12,746 bases of DNA from Opitutaceae bacterium (GTDB taxonomy: Bacteria > Verrucomicrobiota > Verrucomicrobiae > Opitutales > Opitutaceae). Position 1 is the stretch's first letter, and every line of letters starts with the position of its first letter. A program made the translations under genes and the position numbers. Shown in pieces: positions 1 through 7,114 of the stretch. The DNA is taken from assembly GCA_031266495.1 (NCBI GenBank), contig JAISAX010000653.1, forward strand, positions 1 to 12,746, written 5' to 3'. The notes under the pieces are model-generated. The model saw only the letters and a list, made by a program, of their open reading frames with translations. It was not told the DNA's origin and ran no database searches.

Positions 1-1065
1 CCCCCCCCCCCCACTCCGGTGGAGGATTTCCCAGGGGCCGGTTTTGCGAGAACCGGTGCGGCGGATCGTTCCGGCGTCTTGCAGTGATTTGATCGCGCGT
101 TTGATCGTGCGGTCGGTCACGCCAAGGATTTTGGCCAGTTTTTCAATGGTCACTTTCGGGTTGGCCCGAACCAATATAAACACTTTTTCCGCCAACGTTT
201 TTATTGGGACATTTATCGGGACATCCGTGGTTTTTATCGGGACATTTACAGGGACATCCATCGTTTTCCCATCGTCGAATCCGGTCGTGCTGGCGATGTC
301 AACATACTTGTAGAGCGAGTTTTCGATAACATCCAGCATGAGGTCTATAAAAGGACGGCAATCAATGCCGTTGGCATGGGAATCTTGCAGGGCCTTGTAG
401 TAACGGGCCTGGTTGTTGTGGATGATTGTTTCGACGGGCATCCAGGCAAAAAGCGGATTCCATGTGGAGAGAATGAGCGTTTGCCAGAGGCGTCCCATGC
501 GCCCGTTGCCGTCGCGGAACGGATGGATGTGTTCGAGCATGTAGTGGACGGCGGAACTTTTTATAAGCGGATGCGCCTCGGAGAGTTCGCCCTGGCACAG
601 GAGTTGTTCGACAAGCGCAGGCACGTCCTCCGGCGGCGCGCCTCGGTGCATGACAACACCGTCGTCTCGCACGACGGCGACGCCAACAGTGCGAAATTTG
701 CCGGATTCCCCAACGAGCGAGGTCGTCATGAAGGAATGTGCCTTGAGCAGGTCGGCGACGCGCCACGGATTGTAATCGCTCATCGCATTGTAGGCCTGCC
801 ATGCATTTTGCACTTCCTTGATGTCCCTGGGCGGTCCCCAGACGGGCTTGCCGTTGATGATATCGGTGACTTGCGCGAGCGTGAGCCGGTTGCCCTCAAT
901 GGCGGTCGAGGCGTGAATCGACATGATGCGGTTGAGCTTGCGCAAACGCAGCACGTCACCGGATTGTTCTTCGCTGATTTTGACGCGTTCAAGCAAGGCA
1001 TGCACGCCGCCGATTTTCTCATGCCACTTGGGGGAGTCCGTATAAAAATGTTGCAGGGCGGTCAT
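1..1065 (-). CDS. Fic-domain protein, class II-like, with C-terminal winged helix (3' end outside window)
   Basis: Fic proteins usually transfer AMP from ATP to a target protein hydroxyl. Translating the minus strand from the ATG at 1065 gives 355 residues without a stop, so the gene is partial at the window edge. The canonical active-site motif HPFRDGNGRMGR lies at residues 181-192, with catalytic His181, Asp185, Asn187 and Arg192. An N-terminal S-x3-E-G motif (Ser53, Glu57, Gly58, in STAIEGN) fits the autoinhibitory helix of class II Fic proteins, in which the Glu blocks productive ATP binding. Residues about 290-335 look like a winged helix-turn-helix (VTIEKLAKILGVTDRTIKRA), suggesting DNA binding or self-regulation. 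A linker at residues 270-291 contains an 11-residue tandem repeat. An in-frame TGA sits upstream of the ATG; CTG or other non-ATG starts are possible but less likely. No antitoxin-like partner is adjacent. The family call is firm; target and AMPylase versus deAMPylase activity are unknown. Confidence 0.93.
   Translation of the reverse strand, partial: MTALQHFYTDSPKWHEKIGGVHALLERVKISEEQSGDVLRLRKLNRIMSIHASTAIEGNRLTLAQVTDIINGKPVWGPPRDIKEVQNAWQAYNAMSDYNPWRVADLLKAHSFMTTSLVGESGKFRTVGVAVVRDDGVVMHRGAPPEDVPALVEQLLCQGELSEAHPLIKSSAVHYMLEHIHPFRDGNGRMGRLWQTLILSTWNPLFAWMPVETIIHNNQARYYKALQDSHANGIDCRPFIDLMLDVIENSLYKYVDIASTTGFDDGKTMDVPVNVPIKTTDVPINVPIKTLAEKVFILVRANPKVTIEKLAKILGVTDRTIKRAIKSLQDAGTIRRTGSRKTGPWEILHRSGGGG
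193..258 (-). repeat. 33-base tandem duplication inside the fic linker
   Basis: Two successive 33-base units encode DVPVNVPIKTT and DVPINVPIKTL (residues 270-291 of the Fic protein). They lie between the Fic fold and the winged helix. The repeats are in frame, so copy-number change would only lengthen the linker. 'VPxNVP' linkers before winged helices are, from memory, seen in other regulatory proteins; their role is not established here. Confidence 0.8.
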
Positions 1066-1359
1066 GATTTTTTGTCTGGTCAGTTCAAATACGTGCAGAT
1101 GTTTCCGACGTCAATGTTGCGGCAAAAATTGCAACGATTGAAGGGTGATTTCAGATTTCCGACAAAGACCTGACCTGGTGCCACCGGAAGGGGTGTAATA
1201 AACGGGTTGATGTTGGTAAAAAGCAGGGCGACGTGCGCGCGCGGGGGGAGGGGGGGGACGCGAGGAGGGGGATTTCGGGTTGCGCATGGGCGGCGTTTTT
1301 TTTGGGTATCATACCTGTTCCCTTTCGCCACCGGCCACCGATCAATCCGTTCCCTCTTC
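1066..1359. promoter_or_regulatory. Divergent intergenic region between fic and the first lacI-type gene
   Basis: This 294-base gap must hold the promoters of the fic gene (leftward) and the regulator gene (rightward). No convincing -35/-10 pair was recognised. It holds a G-rich stretch at 1243-1271 with runs of six, eight and five G, which could fold as a G-quadruplex in the plus-strand transcript. It also holds an 11-base inverted repeat at 1305-1315. No small gene is supported. Confidence 0.5.
1305..1315. promoter_or_regulatory. Possible operator: GGTATCATACC
   Basis: A perfect inverted repeat of 5-base arms around one central base (GGTAT-C-ATACC) lies 44 bases before the start of the LacI-family gene. 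The position suits an autoregulatory operator. A match this short can occur by chance, and no second copy was found in the window. Confidence 0.3.
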
Positions 1360-2397
1360 ATGAGCAAAAAAAGCGTCCCCTCCTTGCAGGACATTGCCGA
1401 ACACACGGGATTCGGAAAATCGACGATATCCCTTGCATTGCGAAATTCTCCAAGCCTTCCGGAGGCGACCCGCGCGAAAATCCGCATGGCAGCGGAGACA
1501 CTCGGCTACCGGCCCAATCCGCTGGTAAAAGCCTTGATGACCCAACTGCGCGGCCAGCGCCGGACACGACAGGAACGAATCGCGCTGGTTTGCCGCCGGG
1601 GACAAAAAATGGCTCCGTGGCGACGACCGGAAATTTTTTATTCGGTGCTTTACGGCGCGATCAAACACCACGCCGCGGAACAGGGATTCGGGTTGGACGA
1701 ATTTCACGAGGGAGACAATCCGGTCTCCGACGCGCGATTGTCCCGGATACTGCTGTCGCGCGGCATCCACGGTGTCCTGCTTTTTCCAGGACGCGATCGG
1801 GAAGGTGCCGGGTATCCGGTTCTGGAGTGGCAACATTTCGCGACGGTGCTGATCGGCTTTAACCTGACGCAGGGAAACCTGCATCAGGTCATGTCGGATT
1901 ATGTTTACGATATCGACGAGGCATTGCACCGGGTGGAGATTGCGGGTCTGCGACGCGTCGGGTGCGCGATGCCGCGCCCGGTCAACCAGTCGATCAATCA
2001 CGCATGGATTTCGCGTTTCCTGCTCTATCAGTATGAAATGCCGGAAGAAGATCGCGTGCCTCTCCTGTTTGCCGCCGGGGATAAATTTTCGGAGGAAGAG
2101 TTGCTTTCGTGGTATCACCGGAACAGGCCGGAGGTGATTCTTATCGCGGGCGAGGATGTGCGCGTGTTGCTGGAAAAAGCGTGTATCCGGATACCGGAGG
2201 ACGTGCGGTTGATCAATCTCGTGCAGCGCGGGGAAACGGGGCTTGCCGGCATCGATCCCCGTACATCGGAGGTGGGGCGTGCGGCGGTCGAACTGCTGGA
2301 TTCGCTTTTGCAGGCGAATCAGTTGGGTCAACCCGAATTCCCGCGGACGATTGCCATCAAGGGACACTGGTCGCCGGGCGCATCGTTTCCTGAATGA
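1360..2397 (+). CDS. LacI-family transcriptional regulator
   Basis: The product is a 345-residue DNA-binding regulator that probably responds to a sugar. The N-terminal helix-turn-helix covers about residues 7-53 (SLQDIAEHTGFGKSTISLAL, then the hinge-side LGYRPNPLV), followed by a periplasmic-binding-protein-like ligand domain to the C-terminus. I chose the ATG at 1360 (MSKKSVPSLQ) because LacI proteins begin just before this helix; the frame is open back to 1207, but that extension is a low-complexity G-rich leader translation. The sequence before the start is pyrimidine-rich (TCCCTCTTC) with no Shine-Dalgarno motif. The stop overlaps the start of the AraC-type gene by 4 bases, so the two are very likely co-transcribed and translationally coupled. 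The ligand cannot be read from sequence. Confidence 0.93.
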   Translation: MSKKSVPSLQDIAEHTGFGKSTISLALRNSPSLPEATRAKIRMAAETLGYRPNPLVKALMTQLRGQRRTRQERIALVCRRGQKMAPWRRPEIFYSVLYGAIKHHAAEQGFGLDEFHEGDNPVSDARLSRILLSRGIHGVLLFPGRDREGAGYPVLEWQHFATVLIGFNLTQGNLHQVMSDYVYDIDEALHRVEIAGLRRVGCAMPRPVNQSINHAWISRFLLYQYEMPEEDRVPLLFAAGDKFSEEELLSWYHRNRPEVILIAGEDVRVLLEKACIRIPEDVRLINLVQRGETGLAGIDPRTSEVGRAAVELLDSLLQANQLGQPEFPRTIAIKGHWSPGASFPE

Positions 2398-3197
2398 TGA
2401 AGTTTTCCTCTCCGGTTTCTTCTCCGTGGCTTGTCCCGACGCTGGCGGCGCCCCGCTCTTCGGTTCTGTTTTACCGGACCGAACAGGTCGGTACCGCGCG
2501 GGTGGCGGAGCGGCACCGGCATGACTTCTGGCAACTGGAATGGGCGCGACATGGAGACTGGTTGCTGGAAACGGATACGGGCGAGGTGCGCATGAAGGCG
2601 GGTGCGATCATCCTGCTTCCACCGGGGATGTGGCACGCATTCCGGTATCCGGGCCGGGGAGAGTCGTTCCTTTCCGTGAAATTTCATGCGGAGAATGCGC
2701 CTGCCTTGCCGGAGTTGCTGTTGACGGTGCCCGGAGGCCGTTTTTATCGGGCATGGCGCGGGTGTCTGGAGGCGCTGCTGGCGGAGGAACCGGCGCAGCG
2801 CCACCGGTTTGTCCTGACGGGGTTGCTCGACAGCTTGCTGGCCCGGTTGTTGTCGTGGGATACGCGGGAGGAACGCCTGCCGGGTTGCGTGCGGCGGGCG
2901 CTGGAGCATATCGGCACGAATGCGGGCCGGCCGCTCGCGGTGTCCGAAACCGCAAAGGTGGCGGGTGTGGCGCCGGGTTATCTGGTCGGCGTATTTCGTA
3001 ATGCGACTGGCATGACGGTGAAACAGGCCATCGACCGTCAGCGGATGGAACTGGCGAGGTCGCTGCTGCGCTACTCGGAATGCTCGGTCAGCCAGATCGC
3101 GGACCAGTTGGGGTTTGGTGACGTGTTCACGTTTTCCCGGTTTTTCAAAAAACACGAGGGGTTGAGTCCGCGGCGATTTCTGACGCGGGCGGAGTAG
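2394..3197 (+). CDS. AraC-family transcriptional regulator with cupin sensor domain
   Basis: The product is a 267-residue regulator with an N-terminal cupin-like ligand domain. Its signature residues are His41, His43 and Glu49 (in ERHRHDFWQLEW) and the LPPGMWH turn at residues 75-81. The C-terminal double helix-turn-helix is typical of AraC proteins: the first helix-turn-helix is about residues 181-225 and the second, with the family signature IADQLGFGDVFTFSRFFKKH, about 234-255, followed by the usual LSPRRF ending. The start ATG at 2394 overlaps the preceding LacI-type gene in an ATGA junction; a second ATG follows immediately at 2397. AraC/cupin proteins usually activate carbohydrate genes. 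Pairing with a LacI protein in one transcript suggests dual control of a shared regulon, but no target gene is adjacent on this strand. Confidence 0.94.
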   Translation: MMKFSSPVSSPWLVPTLAAPRSSVLFYRTEQVGTARVAERHRHDFWQLEWARHGDWLLETDTGEVRMKAGAIILLPPGMWHAFRYPGRGESFLSVKFHAENAPALPELLLTVPGGRFYRAWRGCLEALLAEEPAQRHRFVLTGLLDSLLARLLSWDTREERLPGCVRRALEHIGTNAGRPLAVSETAKVAGVAPGYLVGVFRNATGMTVKQAIDRQRMELARSLLRYSECSVSQIADQLGFGDVFTFSRFFKKHEGLSPRRFLTRAE

Positions 3198-3395
3198 CCC
3201 GAAATCCGGACGGGACCGATGCCGCAGGGGCTTCGCTTGCGAAGCTCGGGAATTGGATGTGGGCACCGCCCTGCACCAGAGGGGGGGGAGGGAGAGAGGG
3301 TGCCGTTCTCCTCCGACCCCTGCCACGCCGCTATTATGGTTTCAGCCTTCCGGTATCAGGTTTTCTGGCATTTCCCTCTCCGGCATTGCGTGCGT
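3198..3395. other. Convergent gene gap with hairpin and G-rich tract
   Basis: This gap separates the ends of the AraC-type gene (plus) and the second LacI-type gene (minus). It holds a perfect short hairpin at 3230-3245 and a purine tract at 3281-3300 with runs of eight, three and three G. No gene is supported here. Confidence 0.5.
3230..3245. terminator. Short hairpin after the AraC-type gene
   Basis: GCTTCGC-TT-GCGAAGC is a perfect 7-base inverted repeat (in practice a 6-base stem with a 4-base loop). It lies 33 bases after the AraC-type stop in a convergent gap. No T tract follows on either strand, so it is not a textbook intrinsic terminator. Confidence 0.3.
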
Positions 3396-4580
3396 TCACG
3401 CCGAAGCGCGCGCCAGCAGCTTGACCGGCAGCGTGCTGACACGCGGAGGTGTTTCCCCCCGCATCAACGCCGCCAGGGTGTCCACCGCGAGGTTGGCGAT
3501 CTTCGTCAACGGCTCCTCGATGGTCGTCATCGGTGGTGGCAGAAATTCGGATACACCATGAATCTCGCCGCCGATCAGCGCCACGTCCTGCGGCACCCGC
3601 AGACCCATCACGTTGATGATCACATTCAATCCTTCCAGCGCCTCGTAGTTGGAACCGGGGATCAGAATCGCATCCGCACCGAGCCGGATCACGCGGCTCA
3701 CCGCGCTGTAAAACGTGATCTCCTGACTGCGCATCAGGAACAGCTCCTCGCAGCACTCCACTCCCGCCACTCCCGTCGCTCCCGCCGCCACGATGGCCTT
3801 GCGGTAGCCCTCCAGCCGCACCTGCTCCTGTGAGCCCGGCGAGCCGACAAACGCCAGCCGACGCCGGCCATTTTTCAAAAAATGCTCCGCCGCCAGCCGC
3901 CCCGTCGCCTCGCAATCACTGCGCACCGACCACCGGTCCTGCCGCCCCGAAAAATCGTCGGTAAAGACAACCGGCGTGTGCTCGCCCAGACGCGCGGCCA
4001 TCGACTCGAACGCCGGGTATTCGCCCACCACAATGACTCCGTCCAGATAGCGCCGCTGCAAATGCTCCACCGGGTTTTCCGGCACCACCATCGCCATGTC
4101 GTGCCTGCAAAGGGCGAGCGCGATGTGCGACCACAACGACTGGTAATAACTGCCGTCGTGCAGGGAGTGCCAGATGCTGTCCGCCACCACGCCCACCTGG
4201 CGGGTGCGTATCTGCACCTGCGGGCGAAACCCCAGCGAACGCGCCACCTCCAGCACGCGCACGCGCGTCTCCTCGCCCACGCGTCCCCGGTTGTTGAGCA
4301 CGCAACTGACCGTCCCGGGCGACACGCCGGCCAGTTCGGCGACCTGGTAAACATTGGCCCGCCCCGCCTTTTCGCTTCGCCTGCCCGCGCCTGCGCTTGC
4401 CACCGCCACCGCCTTGCGTCCGTTGCCGCCAGGCCTGACGCCAGCCGCATCCGTCCCCGGTGTGCCTGTGGCGGTCCTGCGTTTGCGGGGCGCGCCGCTG
4501 GCGTTTTTCCCGGGAGTCGTCGCGGCAGAGGAGGAGGCGGAAGGAGCGGCATCAGGCATGGCAAAAGAAACAGACATCAT
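3396..4580 (-). CDS. LacI-family transcriptional regulator with long N-terminal extension
   Basis: The product is up to 394 residues. The LacI helix-turn-helix occupies about residues 75-120 (VYQVAELAGVSPGTVSCVLN, then RVRVLEVARSLGFRP), followed by a periplasmic-binding-protein-like sensor domain containing features such as DGVIVVGEYPAF and the late segment PPPMTTIEEPLTKIANLAVD typical of the family. The first 74 residues are unusual: rich in Ala, Gly, Pro, Arg and Ser, with no predicted fold. The true start may be at 4580, at the Met codon at 4559, or at an internal GTG nearer the helix-turn-helix. No Shine-Dalgarno motif precedes 4580. It is divergently transcribed from the secreted propeller gene with 117 bases between starts, so it is the obvious candidate regulator of that cassette. 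The ligand is unknown. Confidence 0.92.
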   Translation of the reverse strand: MMSVSFAMPDAAPSASSSAATTPGKNASGAPRKRRTATGTPGTDAAGVRPGGNGRKAVAVASAGAGRRSEKAGRANVYQVAELAGVSPGTVSCVLNNRGRVGEETRVRVLEVARSLGFRPQVQIRTRQVGVVADSIWHSLHDGSYYQSLWSHIALALCRHDMAMVVPENPVEHLQRRYLDGVIVVGEYPAFESMAARLGEHTPVVFTDDFSGRQDRWSVRSDCEATGRLAAEHFLKNGRRRLAFVGSPGSQEQVRLEGYRKAIVAAGATGVAGVECCEELFLMRSQEITFYSAVSRVIRLGADAILIPGSNYEALEGLNVIINVMGLRVPQDVALIGGEIHGVSEFLPPPMTTIEEPLTKIANLAVDTLAALMRGETPPRVSTLPVKLLARASA

Positions 4581-4613
4581 ATGAAGACAGGTAAAGGTGT
4601 TTCCGGATAGTGC

Positions 4614-4629
4614 TCAAAACGCGTTCAGA
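4614..4629. promoter_or_regulatory. Candidate LacI-type operator 1 (AACGCGTT core)
   Basis: The core AACGCGTT (4618-4625) is a perfect 8-base palindrome with the central CG typical of LacI-family operators. Six of eight base pairs in the 16-base window TCAAAACGCGTTCAGA are symmetric. Placement between a lacI-type gene and its divergent neighbour supports the call; there is no direct binding evidence. Confidence 0.45.
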
Positions 4630-4667
4630 TGGCAAACAGATACAAAATTTGAAAATAATGTCTTGTA

Positions 4668-4677
4668 TTTTGCAAAA
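4668..4677. promoter_or_regulatory. Candidate operator 2 (TTTTGCAAAA)
   Basis: A perfect 10-base palindrome lies 20 bases before the propeller start codon, where a bound repressor would block the promoter or early transcription. Its central step is GC rather than CG, so it may be a weaker site for the same LacI protein or a site for a different regulator. Confidence 0.35.
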
Positions 4678-4697
4678 CTCTTTTTCAAACTCATCCC

Positions 4698-7055
4698 ATG
4701 TTTTCGCCCCATCTGCTTCTGTCCTTCCTCGCTACCGCGATGGTTTCCTCATTACCCGCTGGCACTGGCACCCCTGCGACCATTGAAGATCTCCGTGTTG
4801 ACCGCTTTGAATGGATACATACCGGCTTTGGCGGAGGTGGCAGATTCAGGGGGCCGGTCATGGCTCCCTGCGACCCCGACCTTATCCTTCTCTCTGGCGA
4901 TATGGGGGGCGCTTATCGAACCACGGATGGGGGAAACACCTGGCAAATGATTCCCTACGATCAACTGCGGAGGCTGACGCAAAGCAACGTGCGGGAAAGC
5001 GCCCAACAGCGCATCTTCGGTTTCCCTGGCGACTCCGACCCGGCCAGGGAACGTATCGTCTTCACCGGTTGCACGCTCGGTTTCATGCGCAGCGATGACG
5101 CGGGAGCGACCTGGCGTGTGGTTCCTGGTCCCTGGGACGAGCATGACATTCGCGAGGGACATGCCAAAGCTCCCCGCCTCGTCCTGTTTTCCAATGCCCG
5201 CCCTGGCGTTGGCCTGGCGGGCTTTAATCCTGGAGCTTCCGGGGCCGCGCTGGAAAAACAGGGAGCCCGCCTTTACCGGACGACGGATGGTGGCGACTCC
5301 TGGGCGCAGCTTTCCGATCTGCCCCCCGGGAGCGGGCACCTCATTGCCATTCATTTCGTTGAAGCCTCGCCCGGACGCATCCTTGTCGCCACGGGCAATG
5401 GCATTTGCCTGAGCGAGGACGACGGGCGCACATGGAGACCTGTCACTGCCGGACTGCCGCGTTCCGGCCCCGATGGCGGTATCCATCCTCTGGATGCCGC
5501 AGGCAGCGGAAGCAAGGGGGTCTTTTATGCCACTTTCCCCGTCCGTTTCGACGAAGCAGGAAATTTCTCCGGCGGCATCTACCGCTCGGACGACGGCGGC
5601 GCGACCTGGCATCCCGGAGGACGGAAAGGACTCTTCATCGACGCATCCAGACCGACCCGGTTTCTGCAAGTCGGCACCAGCGAAAGTGACCCGCGGTGCG
5701 TCTATCTTGTCATGAGCGGACCGCTCACCCTGGACCCGCATGATACCGGCATTTCCATGCTTTACCGCAGTGACGATGGCGGCGACACGTGGAACCCCAC
5801 CCTTTTCCAGCATCCGGATCAACCGGGCTATAACATCGAAAACACCTCCTGGAACACCCGGCAATGGGGCTGGCAGCGTCATGTGGAAGGGATCACAGTG
5901 TATCCGAAAAATCCTGACATCGTTCTCGTCACCACCACCACAAGCCTCTACATCAGCAAAAACCGGGGCCGCGCCTGGCGGCAGGCTCACGCCCCCGACG
6001 GCACGATCTCCGGCCAGCCCGGCGGCGGACTCAACATCATGAGCGTATGGCACTACTACTTCGATCCGCACGACTACGATCGCCGTTATCTGGCCTCCAC
6101 CGATTTTTCCGGCTGGTTCGCCACCCGTGACGGCACTCTTTGGGAGCAACATATCGACGGGAATCCCTGGAACCAGAACAGTTACGCGCTCGCCATCGAT
6201 CCTGACGTCAAGGACAAGCTCTGGGCCGCCGCCTCCACCACGCACGACATCCCCACCTGGAAATACCAGCGGAATCTTGGCACTTACAAAGGAGGCGTGG
6301 TGCTCTCCACCGATGGCGGACGCACCTGGTTGTCCCGCGAGGTCAACCACGGGCTGCCCGGGCGCTCCGTCACCGACATCTGGCTTGACCCGTGCTCCGC
6401 TCCCGGTGCGCGTCACCTGTGGGCCGCCGTTCCCGGCCACGGCGCGTATTTGTCCGTGGATGACGGACGCACCTGGCAGCAGCGCAACAACGGCATCCGT
6501 TCCGAAAATCTCAATGTGCTGCGCATCACCGGTACACCGTCCGGCGACCGTTTGTATGCACTGACAACCATTCGTCATGCCGGGAAAAAAATCCAGCCCG
6601 GATCCCTCTACACCAGCACGAACAACGGACTTGACTGGCGGCAACTCTGGCGCCGGCCCGGTGTTGTGTTTCCCAATACAATCACCATTGATCCGCACGA
6701 CCCGCGCACGCTGTATCTCGGCGCCCTCGCCAAAACAGCGGACTCCGAGGCGGCTGACGGGGGGGCCTGGCGCAGCAGGGATGGCGGGGAGACATGGGAA
6801 TCACTTTTCCCTTATCCCACGTATGCCATTTCGTCCGATCCGCGCAATCCCGGCCACCTCTACGCCAGTTCGTGGGCGCGCTCCGGCGACGGATTTCACT
6901 TCAGTAGTGACAATGGCAAGACATGGCGACGCCTTGCCGGTTATCCCTTCTGGCGTCCCATGAACGTCGCCTTCGATCCACGGCGCACTGACCGCATCTA
7001 TGTGACCAATTTCGGCGCGGGCGTCATCAGCGGCGTCCTCAAGCCAGCTCACTGA
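4698..7055 (+). CDS. Secreted Asp-box beta-propeller glycosidase, GH74-like
   Basis: The 785-residue product has an N-terminal signal peptide (hydrophobic LLLSFLATAMVSSLPA) and at least 12 Asp-box motifs of the form S-x-D-x-G-x-T-W spread over the whole length, for example at residues 75-82, 131-139, 195-202, 239-246, 297-304, 358-365, 420-427, 537-544, 586-593, 640-647, 693-700 and 736-743. This repeat count suits the two seven-bladed propellers of GH74 endo-xyloglucanases. The N-terminal GFGGGGRFRG and SGDMGGAYRTTDGG resemble the GH74 opening segment, putting a candidate catalytic Asp at 68; a second 'ASTDFSGW' segment puts the partner Asp at 469. From memory the catalytic Asp pair in characterised GH74 enzymes has a similar spacing. 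No sialidase F/Y-RIP motif is visible, so a sialidase is unlikely. A non-catalytic sortilin-like propeller remains possible. It is first in a plus-strand cassette. Confidence 0.8.
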   Translation: MFSPHLLLSFLATAMVSSLPAGTGTPATIEDLRVDRFEWIHTGFGGGGRFRGPVMAPCDPDLILLSGDMGGAYRTTDGGNTWQMIPYDQLRRLTQSNVRESAQQRIFGFPGDSDPARERIVFTGCTLGFMRSDDAGATWRVVPGPWDEHDIREGHAKAPRLVLFSNARPGVGLAGFNPGASGAALEKQGARLYRTTDGGDSWAQLSDLPPGSGHLIAIHFVEASPGRILVATGNGICLSEDDGRTWRPVTAGLPRSGPDGGIHPLDAAGSGSKGVFYATFPVRFDEAGNFSGGIYRSDDGGATWHPGGRKGLFIDASRPTRFLQVGTSESDPRCVYLVMSGPLTLDPHDTGISMLYRSDDGGDTWNPTLFQHPDQPGYNIENTSWNTRQWGWQRHVEGITVYPKNPDIVLVTTTTSLYISKNRGRAWRQAHAPDGTISGQPGGGLNIMSVWHYYFDPHDYDRRYLASTDFSGWFATRDGTLWEQHIDGNPWNQNSYALAIDPDVKDKLWAAASTTHDIPTWKYQRNLGTYKGGVVLSTDGGRTWLSREVNHGLPGRSVTDIWLDPCSAPGARHLWAAVPGHGAYLSVDDGRTWQQRNNGIRSENLNVLRITGTPSGDRLYALTTIRHAGKKIQPGSLYTSTNNGLDWRQLWRRPGVVFPNTITIDPHDPRTLYLGALAKTADSEAADGGAWRSRDGGETWESLFPYPTYAISSDPRNPGHLYASSWARSGDGFHFSSDNGKTWRRLAGYPFWRPMNVAFDPRRTDRIYVTNFGAGVISGVLKPAH

Positions 7056-7062
7056 CCCTCCT

Positions 7063-7071
7063 CCCCCCCCC
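7063..7071. repeat. C9 homopolymer after the propeller gene
   Basis: Nine C residues begin eight bases after the propeller stop codon, in a pyrimidine-rich 59-base spacer before the PEP-CTERM gene. Confidence 0.8.
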
Positions 7072-7114
7072 TTCTCCTCCTGTTAAACACCATCATCATC
7101 AACCTCGCATCACC

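Larger units (their letters stand above)
4581..4697. promoter_or_regulatory. Divergent control region of lacI-type gene and propeller cassette
   Basis: This 117-base gap carries both divergent promoters. It is clearly more AT-rich than the surrounding genes, especially 4640-4690. It contains two short palindromes of operator type with centres about 51 bases apart, close to five helical turns. I could not assign -35/-10 boxes with confidence. Confidence 0.6.

Noticed and set aside
376..1173. 265-residue open frame on the plus strand
   Set aside because: It is antisense to the Fic gene, whose minus-strand translation contains the complete Fic motif; the plus-strand product shows no recognisable domain.
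1207..1359. N-terminal extension of the first LacI protein by 51 residues
   Set aside because: It is Gly/Arg-rich translation of the G-rich leader, and LacI proteins normally start right before the helix-turn-helix.
3219..3833. 204-residue open frame on the plus strand
   Set aside because: It is mostly antisense to the second LacI-type gene and shows no domain.
4752..6698. 648-residue open frame on the minus strand
   Set aside because: It is a long antisense frame produced by high GC and the repetitive Asp-box coding; it has no domain signature, whereas the plus strand has a signal peptide and 12 Asp boxes.
4698..7055. Sialidase (GH33) identity for the Asp-box protein
   Set aside because: Asp boxes alone are not specific, and no F/Y-RIP motif or arginine-triad context is visible.
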